Source: Duganella aceris
GTDB taxonomy: Bacteria; Pseudomonadota; Gammaproteobacteria; Burkholderiales; Burkholderiaceae_D
Direction of reading: 5' to 3'
Length of the DNA stretch: 64,000 nucleotides
Assembly (NCBI RefSeq): GCF_011090165.1
Contig: NZ_JAADJT010000011.1
Coordinates: 1-64,000 of the forward strand
The translations under genes and the position numbers were made by a program. Under the pieces are notes generated by a model that was given only the letters and a program-made list of their open reading frames with translations, was not told where the DNA came from and ran no database searches. Of this stretch, positions 44,797 to 54,069 are shown one piece after another (position 1 is the first letter of the stretch; every line of letters starts with the position of its first letter).

Positions 44797-46896
44797 ATGA
44801 AAGTACCCCAGCAGTTATCACCGATCAGTTCTTTGTGGGACGATGCCGCAGCGGCCGCGATGAGCGAGCCTGAGCTGCTCCTGTATCGTTCGAACCTGCT
44901 TGGATCGGACCTGCGCATCACCAATTTCGGCGGCGGCAATACCTCCGCCAAGGTCATGATGGCCGATCCGCTGAACGGCGAACAGGTCGAGGTGTTGTGG
45001 GTCAAAGGCTCCGGCGGCGACCTTGGCAGCATCAAGCTCGATGGCTTCTCGACGCTGTACATGGACAAGCTGAACGCGCTCAAGGCGCGCTATCGCGGCC
45101 TGGCACTGGAGGATGAGATGGTGGCGTATCTGCCACACTGCACCTTCAACCTGAACCCGCGCGCCGCCAGCATCGACACGCCGCTGCACGCCTACATCGA
45201 CCGCAAGCACGTCGACCACATGCACCCGGACGCGGTGATCGCCATCGCCGCCTGCGCCGGCAGCAAGGCGCTGACGCAGAAAATATTCGAAGGCGAGCTG
45301 GGTTGGCTGCCGTGGCAGCGTCCCGGCTATGACCTCGGGCTGAAGCTGGAAGCCGTATCGAAGGCGCAGCCGGAACTGAAGGGCATTATCCTCGAAGGCC
45401 ATGGCCTGTTCACCTGGGGTGATACCGCCAAGTCCTGCTACGAGACCACGCTGGCCATCATCAAGCGCGCCGAGGAATGGCTGGCCGCGAACTCGAAGCA
45501 GCCTTCGTTCGGCGGTCAAGCGATCGAGCCGCTGCCGGCGAACGAGCGCAGCGCGCTGGCGGCGAAGCTGATGCCTCTGTTGCGCGGCAAGATCAGCCGC
45601 GACGAATACAAGCTCGGTCACTTCGACGACAGCGCCGCCGTGCTGGAATTCGTTTGCAGCCGCGACCTGCAGCCGCTGGCGGCCCTGGGCACGTCGTGCC
45701 CGGACCACTTCCTGCGCACCAAGATCCGTCCCTTCGTGATCGACTTCGATCCGCTCAAGCCGGACTTCGAGAAGCTGGTCGCCGGCCTGGATCAGGCGCT
45801 GGACGAATATCGTGCCGGCTACGTCGCCTACTACGAGCGCTGCAAGCGCGATAACAGCCCGGCGGTGCGCGACGCCAATCCGATCATCTATCTGATTCCC
45901 GGCGTGGGCATGCTGTCCTTCGCCAAGGACAAGGCTACCGCGCGCATCGCCGGCGAGTTCTATGTCAACGCCATCAATGTGATGCGCGGCGCGAACGGCG
46001 TCGACACCTACGTCGGCCTGCCGGAACAGGAAGCGTTCGACATCGAATACTGGTTGCTGGAGGAAGCGAAACTGCAGCGCATGCCGAAGCCGAAAAGCCT
46101 GGCGGGCCGCATCGCGCTGGTGACCGGCGGCGCTGGGGGCATCGGACAGGCAGTCGCGAAACAGCTGTTGCAAGAGGGCGCGTGCGTCATGTTGACCGAT
46201 ATCGATCCGGAAGCGCTGGAGCAGGCGCACAAGGATCTGGTCAAGGGCGCGGGCAAGGACAGCGTCGGCAGCGTGGTCGCGAATATCACCAGTGAGGAGG
46301 CGGTGGACGCGGTGCTGGCCGCCGCATCGCTGCGCTTCGGCGGCGTCGACCTGCTGGTGTCCAACGCGGGCATCGCCTCGTCGGCGCCGCTGGAAGACAC
46401 CACGCTGGAGATCTGGGAACGCAACCAGGCCATCCTGGTCACCGGCTATTTCCTCGCCAGCCGCGCCGCCTTCCGCATCATGAAGCAGCAAAAGCTGGGC
46501 GGCAGCATGGTGTTCGTCGCCAGCAAGAACGGCTTGGTCGCGTCGGCCGGCGCGTCGGCGTACTGCACCGCCAAGGCGGCCGAGATCCATCTGGCGCGCT
46601 GCATCGCGCTGGAAGGCGCGCCGCACGGCATCCGCGTCAACGTCGTCAATCCGGATGCGGTGATACGCGGTTCGCGCATCTGGGACGGCAAGTGGAAGCA
46701 GGAGCGGGCGCAGTCGAATAAAATCGAAGCCGACGACGTCGAGGCGTTCTACCGCGAGCGCAGCATGCTGAAGCTGAGCGTTCTGCCGGAGGATATCGCC
46801 GAAGCGGTCTACTTCCTCGCCAGCGACAAATCGGCCAAGAGCACTGGTAATATCCTGAACGTCGATGCAGGAAATGCCGGCGCGTTCACTCGCTGA
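44797..46896 (+). CDS. rhaD: Bifunctional rhamnulose-1-phosphate aldolase / lactaldehyde dehydrogenase
   Basis: A 699-residue two-domain enzyme. Residues 1-about 420 form a class II aldolase/adducin domain with zinc ligands in VDHMHPDAVIAIAA and EGHGLFTWG; it splits L-rhamnulose 1-phosphate to dihydroxyacetone phosphate and L-lactaldehyde. Residues about 435-699 form a short-chain dehydrogenase (VTGGAGGIGQAVAKQL, SNAGIASSAPLEDT, catalytic YCTAK), which oxidises L-lactaldehyde to L-lactate. This fusion is typical of the rhizobial/alphaproteobacterial rha operon. ACGGAG precedes the ATG. It opens a six-gene operon running to 54380. Confidence 0.95.
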   Translation: MKVPQQLSPISSLWDDAAAAAMSEPELLLYRSNLLGSDLRITNFGGGNTSAKVMMADPLNGEQVEVLWVKGSGGDLGSIKLDGFSTLYMDKLNALKARYRGLALEDEMVAYLPHCTFNLNPRAASIDTPLHAYIDRKHVDHMHPDAVIAIAACAGSKALTQKIFEGELGWLPWQRPGYDLGLKLEAVSKAQPELKGIILEGHGLFTWGDTAKSCYETTLAIIKRAEEWLAANSKQPSFGGQAIEPLPANERSALAAKLMPLLRGKISRDEYKLGHFDDSAAVLEFVCSRDLQPLAALGTSCPDHFLRTKIRPFVIDFDPLKPDFEKLVAGLDQALDEYRAGYVAYYERCKRDNSPAVRDANPIIYLIPGVGMLSFAKDKATARIAGEFYVNAINVMRGANGVDTYVGLPEQEAFDIEYWLLEEAKLQRMPKPKSLAGRIALVTGGAGGIGQAVAKQLLQEGACVMLTDIDPEALEQAHKDLVKGAGKDSVGSVVANITSEEAVDAVLAAASLRFGGVDLLVSNAGIASSAPLEDTTLEIWERNQAILVTGYFLASRAAFRIMKQQKLGGSMVFVASKNGLVASAGASAYCTAKAAEIHLARCIALEGAPHGIRVNVVNPDAVIRGSRIWDGKWKQERAQSNKIEADDVEAFYRERSMLKLSVLPEDIAEAVYFLASDKSAKSTGNILNVDAGNAGAFTR

Positions 46897-46940
46897 GTTC
46901 AAAACTGAGTGACACAAAAATATAAAGACGGAGACATCAC

Positions 46941-48236
46941 ATGAGTACCATTATCGACAACGGCCGTGTGGCCGAGCACAACGCCGGCCTGACGGCGAAT
47001 CTGGAAGCGGACTACGCGGCGCTGGGCGGCATGCTGCAGCGGCGCGGCGTGGACATCGAAAAACTGACCGCGCAGGCGCAGACCTTCGCGGTGGCCTTGC
47101 CCAGCTGGGGCGTCGGCACCGGCGGCACGCGCTTCGCGCGCTTCCCCGGCCGTGGCGAACCGCGCAACGTGTTTGAAAAGCTGGACGACTGCGCGGTCAT
47201 TCATCAGCTGACCCGCGCCACGCCGGGCGTGTCGCTGCACTTCCCGTGGGATAAGACCACCGATCCGGCGGCCCTGCGTCAACAGGCGGAGAGCCATGGC
47301 CTGTACTTCGACGCGGTCAACTCGAATACCTTCCAGGATCAGCAGGACCAGGCGCACAGCTACAAGTACGGCAGCCTGACGTCGCAGAACGCGGCTACGC
47401 GCGCGCAGGCCGTGGCGCACAATATCGAATGTATCGAGTTGGGCCAGGCGCTGGGTTCGAAGGCGCTGACGGTGTGGGTCGGCGACGGCGCGAATTTCCC
47501 CGGCCAGCACAATCTGCGGGGTGCGCTGGAGCGCTATCTCGACAGCGCGCGCGGCATCTACGCGGCGCTGCCGGCGGATTGGCTGATGTTCATCGAGCAC
47601 AAGCTGTTCGAGCCGGCGTTCTACGCGACCACCATCGCCGATTGGGGCACCAGCTTCGCCTGCGCTCAAACGCTGGGCGACAAGGCGAAATGCCTGGTCG
47701 ATCTGGGCCATCATGCGCCGAATACCAATATCGAGATGATCGTGGCGCGGCTGGCGCAGTTCGGCAAGCTCGGTGGTTTCCACTTCAACGACAGCAAGTA
47801 CGGCGACGATGACCTGGATTCAGGCAGCATCAATCCGTTCCAGCTGTTCCTGGTGTTTAACGAGCTGGCCGATGCGGCGTCGCGCGAGGGCGCTGCGTTC
47901 AAGCCGGCTTATATGCTGGATCAGTCGCACAACGTCACCGATCCGATCGAGAGTTTGATGAACAGCGCGGTGGAAGTGCAGCGCGCGTTCGTGCAGGCGA
48001 ATCTGGTGGATCGCGCGGCGTTGCGTGCGCATCAGGAAGCCAACGATGCGCTGGAGTCGGCGCAGGCGCTCAAGCATGCGTACCGTACCGATGTCAGTGC
48101 GATTCTGGCGATGGCGCGCTTCCGCTCGGGCGGCGCCATCGATCCGGTGGCGTGCTACCGCGCCAGCGGCTACCGCGCGCAGGCGGCGGAGGCGCGTCCG
48201 GCCAAGGCGGGCGCCAGCAGCAGCGGCATCGTCTAA
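46941..48236 (+). CDS. rhaI: L-rhamnose isomerase (RhaI type)
   Basis: A 431-residue TIM-barrel isomerase of the type found with bifunctional RhaD, only distantly related to E. coli RhaA. It converts L-rhamnose to L-rhamnulose. Metal-site segments are visible: FIEHKLFEPAFYATTIADWG, LVDLGHHAPNTNIEM and GGFHFNDSKYGDDDLDSG. An AGACGGAG site precedes the ATG; the gap after rhaD is 44 bases. The next gene (GH106) starts only 3 bases after its stop. Confidence 0.93.
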   Translation: MSTIIDNGRVAEHNAGLTANLEADYAALGGMLQRRGVDIEKLTAQAQTFAVALPSWGVGTGGTRFARFPGRGEPRNVFEKLDDCAVIHQLTRATPGVSLHFPWDKTTDPAALRQQAESHGLYFDAVNSNTFQDQQDQAHSYKYGSLTSQNAATRAQAVAHNIECIELGQALGSKALTVWVGDGANFPGQHNLRGALERYLDSARGIYAALPADWLMFIEHKLFEPAFYATTIADWGTSFACAQTLGDKAKCLVDLGHHAPNTNIEMIVARLAQFGKLGGFHFNDSKYGDDDLDSGSINPFQLFLVFNELADAASREGAAFKPAYMLDQSHNVTDPIESLMNSAVEVQRAFVQANLVDRAALRAHQEANDALESAQALKHAYRTDVSAILAMARFRSGGAIDPVACYRASGYRAQAAEARPAKAGASSSGIV

Positions 48237-48239
48237 GCC

Positions 48240-51200
48240 GTGGCCGCAGTCACGAAGAGCCAGCGCAAGCCGCGCGGCTCGATGACGCCTGTCGTGGGCG
48301 TCACGCTGGCCGCCGCGCTGCTCATCGGCGTCGCCGGCTCGCCCGCCGCGCAGACCGCCGCCACGCCGATAGTTTCGAACCGTATCGCCGATGTCGCCGC
48401 CCATCTGGCTGCGCCGCCGGACGACGCGCGTCCAATGGTGCGCTGGTGGTGGTTCGGTCCGGCGGTGGTCAAGCCGCAACTGGAGCGCGAACTGCTGGCG
48501 ATGAAGGCGGGCGGCTTCGGCGGCGTCGAGATCCAGCCGGTCTACCCGATGGAGCTGGACGACCCGGCACGCGGCATCAAGAACTTGCCTTACCTGTCGA
48601 CGGAATTTCTCGATGCGGTCAGTTTCGTCAACCGCAAGGCGAGGGCGGAAGGCATGCGTGTCGACATGACGCTGGCCAGCGGCTGGCCTTACGGCGGCCC
48701 CCATGTCCCGGTCACCGAATCCGCCGGCCGCCTGCGCCTGGCGGTGGCTGAACTGGCGCCCGGCGCCACGGCGGCCGCGCTGCCCGCCATCATGAGCGGC
48801 GAAACCCTGCTGGCAACCTTCATCGGCCCAGGCACATCCCAACAATACGACGCCACCAAACTCGCCCCGGCAATCCCGCCGGGCCCCGGCGGCGTCGGGC
48901 CAGGACGTATTGCCGTGACGGCGTCGAACGAGCCGCGTGTGGTCGCGTTCTATATCGCCAGCCGCACTGGCCAGCAGGTCAAGCGCGCCGCGCTAGGCGC
49001 CGAAGGCTTCGTGCTCGATCACCTGAGCCGCAAGGCCATCGACCACCACCTCAACACCATCGCCGAGCCGCTGTTGAAAGCCTTTGGCGACCAACCGCCA
49101 TACGCCGTTTTCTCGGATAGCCTGGAAGTCTACGGCACCGACTGGACCGACGACTTCCTCGGCGAATTCCAGCGCCGGCGCGGCTACGACCTTAAACCGC
49201 ACCTGCCGCTGATCTACAGCGGCCAGGGCGACAAAGCCGCCGCGCTGCGCCACGACTGGGTGCAAACCCAAACGGAGCTGGTCAACGAACGCTATCTCAC
49301 CCCAGTCAACGACTGGGCGCGCGCGCACAACACCCGGTTCCGCTCCCAAACCTATGGCGAACCGGCGGTTTCGATGTCAAGCAACCGCCTGGTCGCGCTG
49401 CCGGAGGGCGAAGGTCCGCAATTTCGCAGCTTCTCGTTCACGCGGCTGGCCACATCGGCCGGGCACCTGTACGACCGTCCGGTGATTTCGGCCGAGACCT
49501 GGACCTGGCTGCATTCGCCGGCCTTCAGCGCCACGCCGCTGGACATGAAGGCCGAAGCGGACCGCATGCTGCTACAAGGAGTGAATCAATTCATCGGCCA
49601 CGGCTGGCCATACACGCCGCCGGGCTTGCCGGAGCCGGGTTACGCCTTTTATGCCGCCGCAGTGTTCAACAACCACCAGCCATGGTGGAACGTCATGCCC
49701 GACGTGAACGCGTATCTGAGCCGCACCAGCTACCTGCTGCGTCAGGGCAGGCCGGCCAACGATGTCGCGGTGTTGCTGCCCAACGACGACGTCTATGCGG
49801 CGGCAGTGCCGGGCAAAGTATCGTTGTCGGCGGAGATGCATCACTACGTCACGCCGCAGCTCACCGAGCAGATATTGGACGCGGGCCACAATCTGGATTA
49901 CGTCGATGCGGAATCGATCCTGGCGCTCGGAATCACGCATCCGGTGCTGGTCATGCCGCACGTGACGCGCTTGTCGCCGGCGGTGCTGGCCAAGCTGGCC
50001 GACTACGTGCGCGGCGGGGGCAAGATCATCGCGGTTGGCGCGATGCCTTCGATGGCGCCGGGGTTCGCAGAGGCGCAGCGGATTTCAGCGCAGGTGGTTG
50101 CGGCTTCCAAAGGCCTGCTTGGCAAGGCGGGCGTGCAGCTGGTCGCGGATGATGCCGGCGTTGGCGCGGCGCTGGGCAAGGCGCTTCAGCCGGACATCAA
50201 GGTCGCGGCGCAGGCGGCGGACGTCGGGTTCATCCATCGCAAGTTGGCCGATGGCGATATCTACTTCATCGCCAACACCAGCAACCGCGACGTGCGTACC
50301 AGTGCCACGCTGCGCGCGCCGCGCAAAGTCGCCGCGTGGTGGAACCCGTACACCGGCAAGACCAGCGCCGCAACCGTCCGCCCCGCGCTGGATTTGACGC
50401 TGGCACCGTACGAGTCGCGCGTCCTGGTGCTCACCGACAGCGCGCCGCCCGCGCCCCCTGTCGCCGCTGCCAGAGCCGCGCCGCCCAGTAGCATCGTCGC
50501 CGGAGCCACGCCGCAGCCCAGCGTCGCCGCCGGAGCCACGCCGCTGCCCAGCGTCGTCGCTGGAGCCGCGCCGCTGCCGAGCGTCGCAACCGGCGCCATG
50601 CCGTCAACCAGCGTTGCCGCCGGAGCCATGCCGCTGCCCAGCGTTGCCGTTGGAGCCAGGCCGCAGCCCAGCGTCGCCGCCGGAGCCACGCCGCTGCCGA
50701 GCGTCGCAACCGGCGCCATGCCGCCAACCAGCGTCGCCGCCGGAGCCACGCCGCTGCCGAGCGTCGCAGCCGGAGCCACGCCGCAGCCCAGCGTCGCCGC
50801 CGGAGCCACACCGCTGCCGAGCGTCGCAACCGGCGCCATGCCGCCAACCAGCGTCGCCGCCGGAGCCACGCCGCTCGCCGGCGCGCGGCAGGCCGCCGTC
50901 CTTGCGGACCTAAGCCGCGACTGGCAGGTGCGCTTCGCCGGCGCGGGCGAGGCGCAGGCCATGCCGACACTGCGCTCATGGACCGACGATCCTGCCAAAC
51001 GCTTTTTCTCAGGCGTCGCCACGTACAGCAAAGACATCGCCCTGACCGCCGCCCAGCTGCAAGGCCAGACGATCCGCCTGGACTTCGGCCCCGGCACACC
51101 GCTGGACACCACACCAAAAGTCCCAAGCGGCATGCGCGCCATGCTGGAAAGCCCGATCCGCGAAGCGGCCGAAGTCTACGTCAACGGCCAACGCGCCGGC

Positions 51201-51449
51201 GCCATCTGGCACCCGCCGTATGAACTGGACATCACGAGCCAACTGCAAGCGGGCGCCAACAAGATCGACATCAAAGTCGCCAACCTGTCGCTGAACGCGC
51301 TGGCGGGGCAGGAGCGTCCCGACTACCGGCTGCTCTCCGCCCGCTACGGCCAACGCTTCGTCCCGCAGGACACACACCTGATCGTGCCGCAGCCATCCGG
51401 CATCCTCGGCCCCGTGCGACTGCTGACCCAACCAGAAAGCCAACCATGA
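48240..51449 (+). CDS. GH106 alpha-L-rhamnosidase with repeat linker
   Basis: A 1069-residue exported enzyme starting at GTG 48240, 3 bases after rhaI; an internal ATG at 48282 is an alternative. Signal region RGSMTPVVGVTLAAALLIGVAGSPAAQ. The catalytic part starts at RPMVRWWWFGPAVVKPQLERELLAMKAGGFGGVEIQP, typical of GH106, and continues to about residue 735. Residues 752-881 are thirteen 10-residue repeats. Residues 890-1069 are a galactose-binding-like beta-sandwich (FSGVATYSKDIAL, AAEVYVNGQRAGAIWHPPYELDI), which family members have. It probably releases terminal rhamnose from RG-I fragments, feeding RhaSTPQ. Its stop overlaps the GH28 start by 4 bases. Confidence 0.9.
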   Translation: MAAVTKSQRKPRGSMTPVVGVTLAAALLIGVAGSPAAQTAATPIVSNRIADVAAHLAAPPDDARPMVRWWWFGPAVVKPQLERELLAMKAGGFGGVEIQPVYPMELDDPARGIKNLPYLSTEFLDAVSFVNRKARAEGMRVDMTLASGWPYGGPHVPVTESAGRLRLAVAELAPGATAAALPAIMSGETLLATFIGPGTSQQYDATKLAPAIPPGPGGVGPGRIAVTASNEPRVVAFYIASRTGQQVKRAALGAEGFVLDHLSRKAIDHHLNTIAEPLLKAFGDQPPYAVFSDSLEVYGTDWTDDFLGEFQRRRGYDLKPHLPLIYSGQGDKAAALRHDWVQTQTELVNERYLTPVNDWARAHNTRFRSQTYGEPAVSMSSNRLVALPEGEGPQFRSFSFTRLATSAGHLYDRPVISAETWTWLHSPAFSATPLDMKAEADRMLLQGVNQFIGHGWPYTPPGLPEPGYAFYAAAVFNNHQPWWNVMPDVNAYLSRTSYLLRQGRPANDVAVLLPNDDVYAAAVPGKVSLSAEMHHYVTPQLTEQILDAGHNLDYVDAESILALGITHPVLVMPHVTRLSPAVLAKLADYVRGGGKIIAVGAMPSMAPGFAEAQRISAQVVAASKGLLGKAGVQLVADDAGVGAALGKALQPDIKVAAQAADVGFIHRKLADGDIYFIANTSNRDVRTSATLRAPRKVAAWWNPYTGKTSAATVRPALDLTLAPYESRVLVLTDSAPPAPPVAAARAAPPSSIVAGATPQPSVAAGATPLPSVVAGAAPLPSVATGAMPSTSVAAGAMPLPSVAVGARPQPSVAAGATPLPSVATGAMPPTSVAAGATPLPSVAAGATPQPSVAAGATPLPSVATGAMPPTSVAAGATPLAGARQAAVLADLSRDWQVRFAGAGEAQAMPTLRSWTDDPAKRFFSGVATYSKDIALTAAQLQGQTIRLDFGPGTPLDTTPKVPSGMRAMLESPIREAAEVYVNGQRAGAIWHPPYELDITSQLQAGANKIDIKVANLSLNALAGQERPDYRLLSARYGQRFVPQDTHLIVPQPSGILGPVRLLTQPESQP
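50493..50882 (+). repeat. 13-unit, 30-bp tandem repeat inside the GH106 gene
   Basis: Thirteen consecutive 30-base units encode the decapeptide VAAGATPLPS and variants (VATGAMPPTS, VAVGARPQPS, VVAGAAPLPS). The order of variants recurs: units 7-10 are repeated as 11-13, giving a higher-order period of four units. The 30-bp unit keeps the reading frame. It joins the catalytic part of the enzyme to the C-terminal beta-sandwich and looks like a variable Ala/Pro/Thr linker that can change length by slippage or unequal crossing over. Confidence 0.97.
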
Positions 51450-52876
51450 ACGGCATACGACTAGTCTTTACCGCGCTGCTGTTGATGTGCGCCGCGACGG
51501 CCGGCGCCAAGACCTACAACGCCAACGACTACGGCGCCAAAGGCGACAGCACCACGCTCAACACCAAAGCCATCCAAACCGCCATCGACGCGGCGGCCAA
51601 GGACGGCGGCACGGTGGTGCTCAGCCCCGGCACCTACCTGAGCGGATCGTTGTTCGTCAAAACCGGCGTCACGCTGCAAGTGGACAAAGGCGTCACCATC
51701 CTCGGCTCCCAGAGGATTGAAGACTACCCCGTCATGCCGACCCGGATCGCCGGCATTGAGATGCGCTGGCCCGCCGCGCTGATCAACGTCTACGAGCGGA
51801 AGAACGCCGCCATCACCGGCGAAGGCACTATCGACGGCGACGGTAAAATCTTCTGGGACAGCTACTGGACCCTGCGCAAAAGCTACGAACCGCGCGGCCT
51901 GCGCTGGGCATCCGACTACGACGCCCCGCGTCCGCGCCTGATCCAGGTGTTCAACTCGTCGCACGTCAAGGTCGGCGGCGGCCTGCTGCTGCGCCGCTCC
52001 GGCTTCTGGACGCTGCACATCTGCTACTCGACCGACATCACCGTCGACGGCGTCATTATCCGCAACAACGAAGGCGGTCGCGGACCGTCGACCGACGGCA
52101 TCGACATCGACTCGTCGAAGAAAGTGCTGGTGCAGCACGCCGACATCGCCGTCAACGACGACGCGCTTTGCCTGAAGGCCGGCCGCGATTCCGACGGCCA
52201 GCGCGTCAACCGCAGCACGGAAGACGTCATTATCCGAGACTCCATCGTGCGCGACGGCGCGGCCGGCGTCACCTTCGGCAGCGAGACCTCCGGCGGCTTC
52301 CGCAACATCGAAGCCTACAACATCACCGTGCTGGACCAGGTGCCGGTCGGGATCCTGTTCAAGTCCGCGCATACGCGCGGCGGCTTCGGCGAAAACCTGC
52401 GCCTCCACGATTTCACGATGAAGGGAACGCCGGTCGTCCTGCGCATCACCATGAACTGGAACCCGAGCTACAGCTATGCCGAGATCCCGAAAGAGATCAA
52501 GGACTACCCGCCATACTGGAAAGTGCTTGCCACGCCGGTGCCGAAAGAGAAGGGCATCGCCCACTTCCACGATGTCCGCATCTGGAACATCAGGGCCGCC
52601 GGTGCCGCCACCGCGTTTGAAGTGGACGGCTACAAGGAAGCACCGCTGCAACGCTTCAGCCTTGAAAACCTCGATATCGAAGCCCGCAAGGGCGGCCATA
52701 TCTACGATGCCAGCGACTGGCAATTCACCAACGCCAGGTTGACGCTGGCCGAGCCCATCGCGCTGGAAGACGCCACCTCGGTGCGCGGCCTGCCTGCGGC
52801 CAGCAGCATCGTCAAGCCGGCGGCGCCGAAAGCCGATCCATCCAAGAAGAGCTTTGAAGAACAGGACAAAACGTGA
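51446..52876 (+). CDS. GH28 pectinase (polygalacturonase/rhamnogalacturonase-like)
   Basis: A 476-residue right-handed beta-helix enzyme with a signal peptide ending ATAGA. It begins TYNANDYGAKGDSTTLNTKAIQTAIDAA, the standard GH28 N-terminus. Active-site equivalents are GPSTDGIDIDSS (NTDG block) and NDDALCLKAGRDS (the paired Asp). The usual GHG block, with its catalytic-site His, reads GVTFGSETSGG, so this His is missing, and the RIK block reads GILFKSAHTRGG. It may be a rhamnogalacturonan- or rhamnose-linked specialist, such as the unsaturated or rhamnosidase-type GH28 of plant-cell-wall loci. A charged 30-residue tail ends it. Start overlaps GH106 by 4 bases. Confidence 0.85.
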   Translation: MNGIRLVFTALLLMCAATAGAKTYNANDYGAKGDSTTLNTKAIQTAIDAAAKDGGTVVLSPGTYLSGSLFVKTGVTLQVDKGVTILGSQRIEDYPVMPTRIAGIEMRWPAALINVYERKNAAITGEGTIDGDGKIFWDSYWTLRKSYEPRGLRWASDYDAPRPRLIQVFNSSHVKVGGGLLLRRSGFWTLHICYSTDITVDGVIIRNNEGGRGPSTDGIDIDSSKKVLVQHADIAVNDDALCLKAGRDSDGQRVNRSTEDVIIRDSIVRDGAAGVTFGSETSGGFRNIEAYNITVLDQVPVGILFKSAHTRGGFGENLRLHDFTMKGTPVVLRITMNWNPSYSYAEIPKEIKDYPPYWKVLATPVPKEKGIAHFHDVRIWNIRAAGAATAFEVDGYKEAPLQRFSLENLDIEARKGGHIYDASDWQFTNARLTLAEPIALEDATSVRGLPAASSIVKPAAPKADPSKKSFEEQDKT

Positions 52877-54069
52877 TGAAGACTTCGCACCTACTGATCG
52901 CCGCGCTGGGCATGGCCTTCGGCACGCTGCACGCGCAACAGCAGTACCCGCTGCCGACGCCGGCGATGCAAGCCATCGTCGACAAGGACACCAGCCGGTA
53001 CTTCGGCGACGCGCCGGCCGATGGCGGCCCGATGGCCACCGATTTGTCGCCGGCCTTGCAGCCCGCCGCCATCGATAAAGCCATGCGCAAAGTCGCGGAC
53101 TGGCAGCTGGCGCGCACCATGCAGCACCTGGACAAGATCTGGACCTCGGCCGTGCTGTTCACCGGCTTCATGGCCGCGTCCGAGTCCAGCGGCGATCCCA
53201 AATACCGCGACGCGATGCTCAGCATGAGCAAACAGTTCGAATGGAAGCTGCGCACGCCATACCCCAATGCCGACGATATCAGCGTCGCGCAAACCTATCT
53301 GGAGCTGTATCTGCGCGATCCATCGCCGGAACGCATCGCGCCGACGCGCGAACAACTGGACATCCTGATCGACCTGAAGACACTGAAGCCCAACGACGAC
53401 CGCCTGCCATGGTGGTGGTGCGACGCGCTGTTCATGGCGCCGCCGGTCTGGGTGAAAATGTACAAGGCCACCGGCGAGCGCAAATATCTCGACTACGTGC
53501 ACGAACAGTGGCGCAAGACTTACGATCTGCTATACGACAAGGAAGAGCACCTGTACGCGCGCGACGCGAGCTATATCCCCAAGCGCGAGCCGAATGGCAA
53601 GAAGATCTTCTGGTCGCGCGGCGAAGGCTGGGTGATGGGCGGACTGGCGCGCACGCTCGGCTACATCCCGCAGGACGACCCGCAACGCCCGTTCTACATT
53701 CAGCAATTGCGCGAGATGTCGGCCCGCATCGCCCAGCTCCAGGGCGCGGACGGCTTGTGGCACGCCGGCCTGCTGGACCCCGCCAGCTATCCGCTGCCGG
53801 AAATTTCCGGTTCGGCGCTGTTCGTGTTCGGCATGGCGTATGGCGTCAACCAGGGCTACCTGGACGCGAAAGTCTACCGTCCGGTGATCGAGCGCGCCTG
53901 GGCCGGAATCCTGAAACACGTGTACGCCGATGGCCGCCTGGGCGGCATCCAGCAAACCGGCGCCGAGCCGGCGTTCTATCTGCCGGCGTCGAGCTTCAAC
54001 TACGGCGTCGGTGGCTATCTGCTGGCCGCATCGGAGCTGAAGAAAATGGCCGGCGGAGGCAAACCATGA
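52876..54069 (+). CDS. GH105 unsaturated rhamnogalacturonyl hydrolase (first copy)
   Basis: A 397-residue (alpha/alpha)6-barrel enzyme with a signal peptide (MKTSHLLIAALGMAFGTLHA). Catalytic Asp lies in WWWCDALFMAPPVWVKMYK and a second conserved motif is FWSRGEGWVMGGLARTL, as in YteR and YesR, which remove the unsaturated galacturonic acid that RG lyases leave on oligosaccharide ends. ATG at 52876 shares one base with the GH28 stop (TGATG). It is the fifth gene of the rhaD operon. Confidence 0.92.
   Translation: MKTSHLLIAALGMAFGTLHAQQQYPLPTPAMQAIVDKDTSRYFGDAPADGGPMATDLSPALQPAAIDKAMRKVADWQLARTMQHLDKIWTSAVLFTGFMAASESSGDPKYRDAMLSMSKQFEWKLRTPYPNADDISVAQTYLELYLRDPSPERIAPTREQLDILIDLKTLKPNDDRLPWWWCDALFMAPPVWVKMYKATGERKYLDYVHEQWRKTYDLLYDKEEHLYARDASYIPKREPNGKKIFWSRGEGWVMGGLARTLGYIPQDDPQRPFYIQQLREMSARIAQLQGADGLWHAGLLDPASYPLPEISGSALFVFGMAYGVNQGYLDAKVYRPVIERAWAGILKHVYADGRLGGIQQTGAEPAFYLPASSFNYGVGGYLLAASELKKMAGGGKP

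Noticed and set aside
44818..46917. Full-length antisense frame opposite rhaD
   Set aside because: Mirror frame typical of GC-rich coding DNA; rhaD has family motifs throughout.
50493..50882. CRISPR-like array
   Set aside because: Units are contiguous without unique spacers, coding and in frame; no cas genes are near.
50261..51142. Long open frames on the minus strand and in another plus frame across the GH106 repeat
   Set aside because: The 30-bp unit is a multiple of three and lacks stops in several frames, so open reading there is a by-product of the repeat. There is no start context and composition does not fit a gene.
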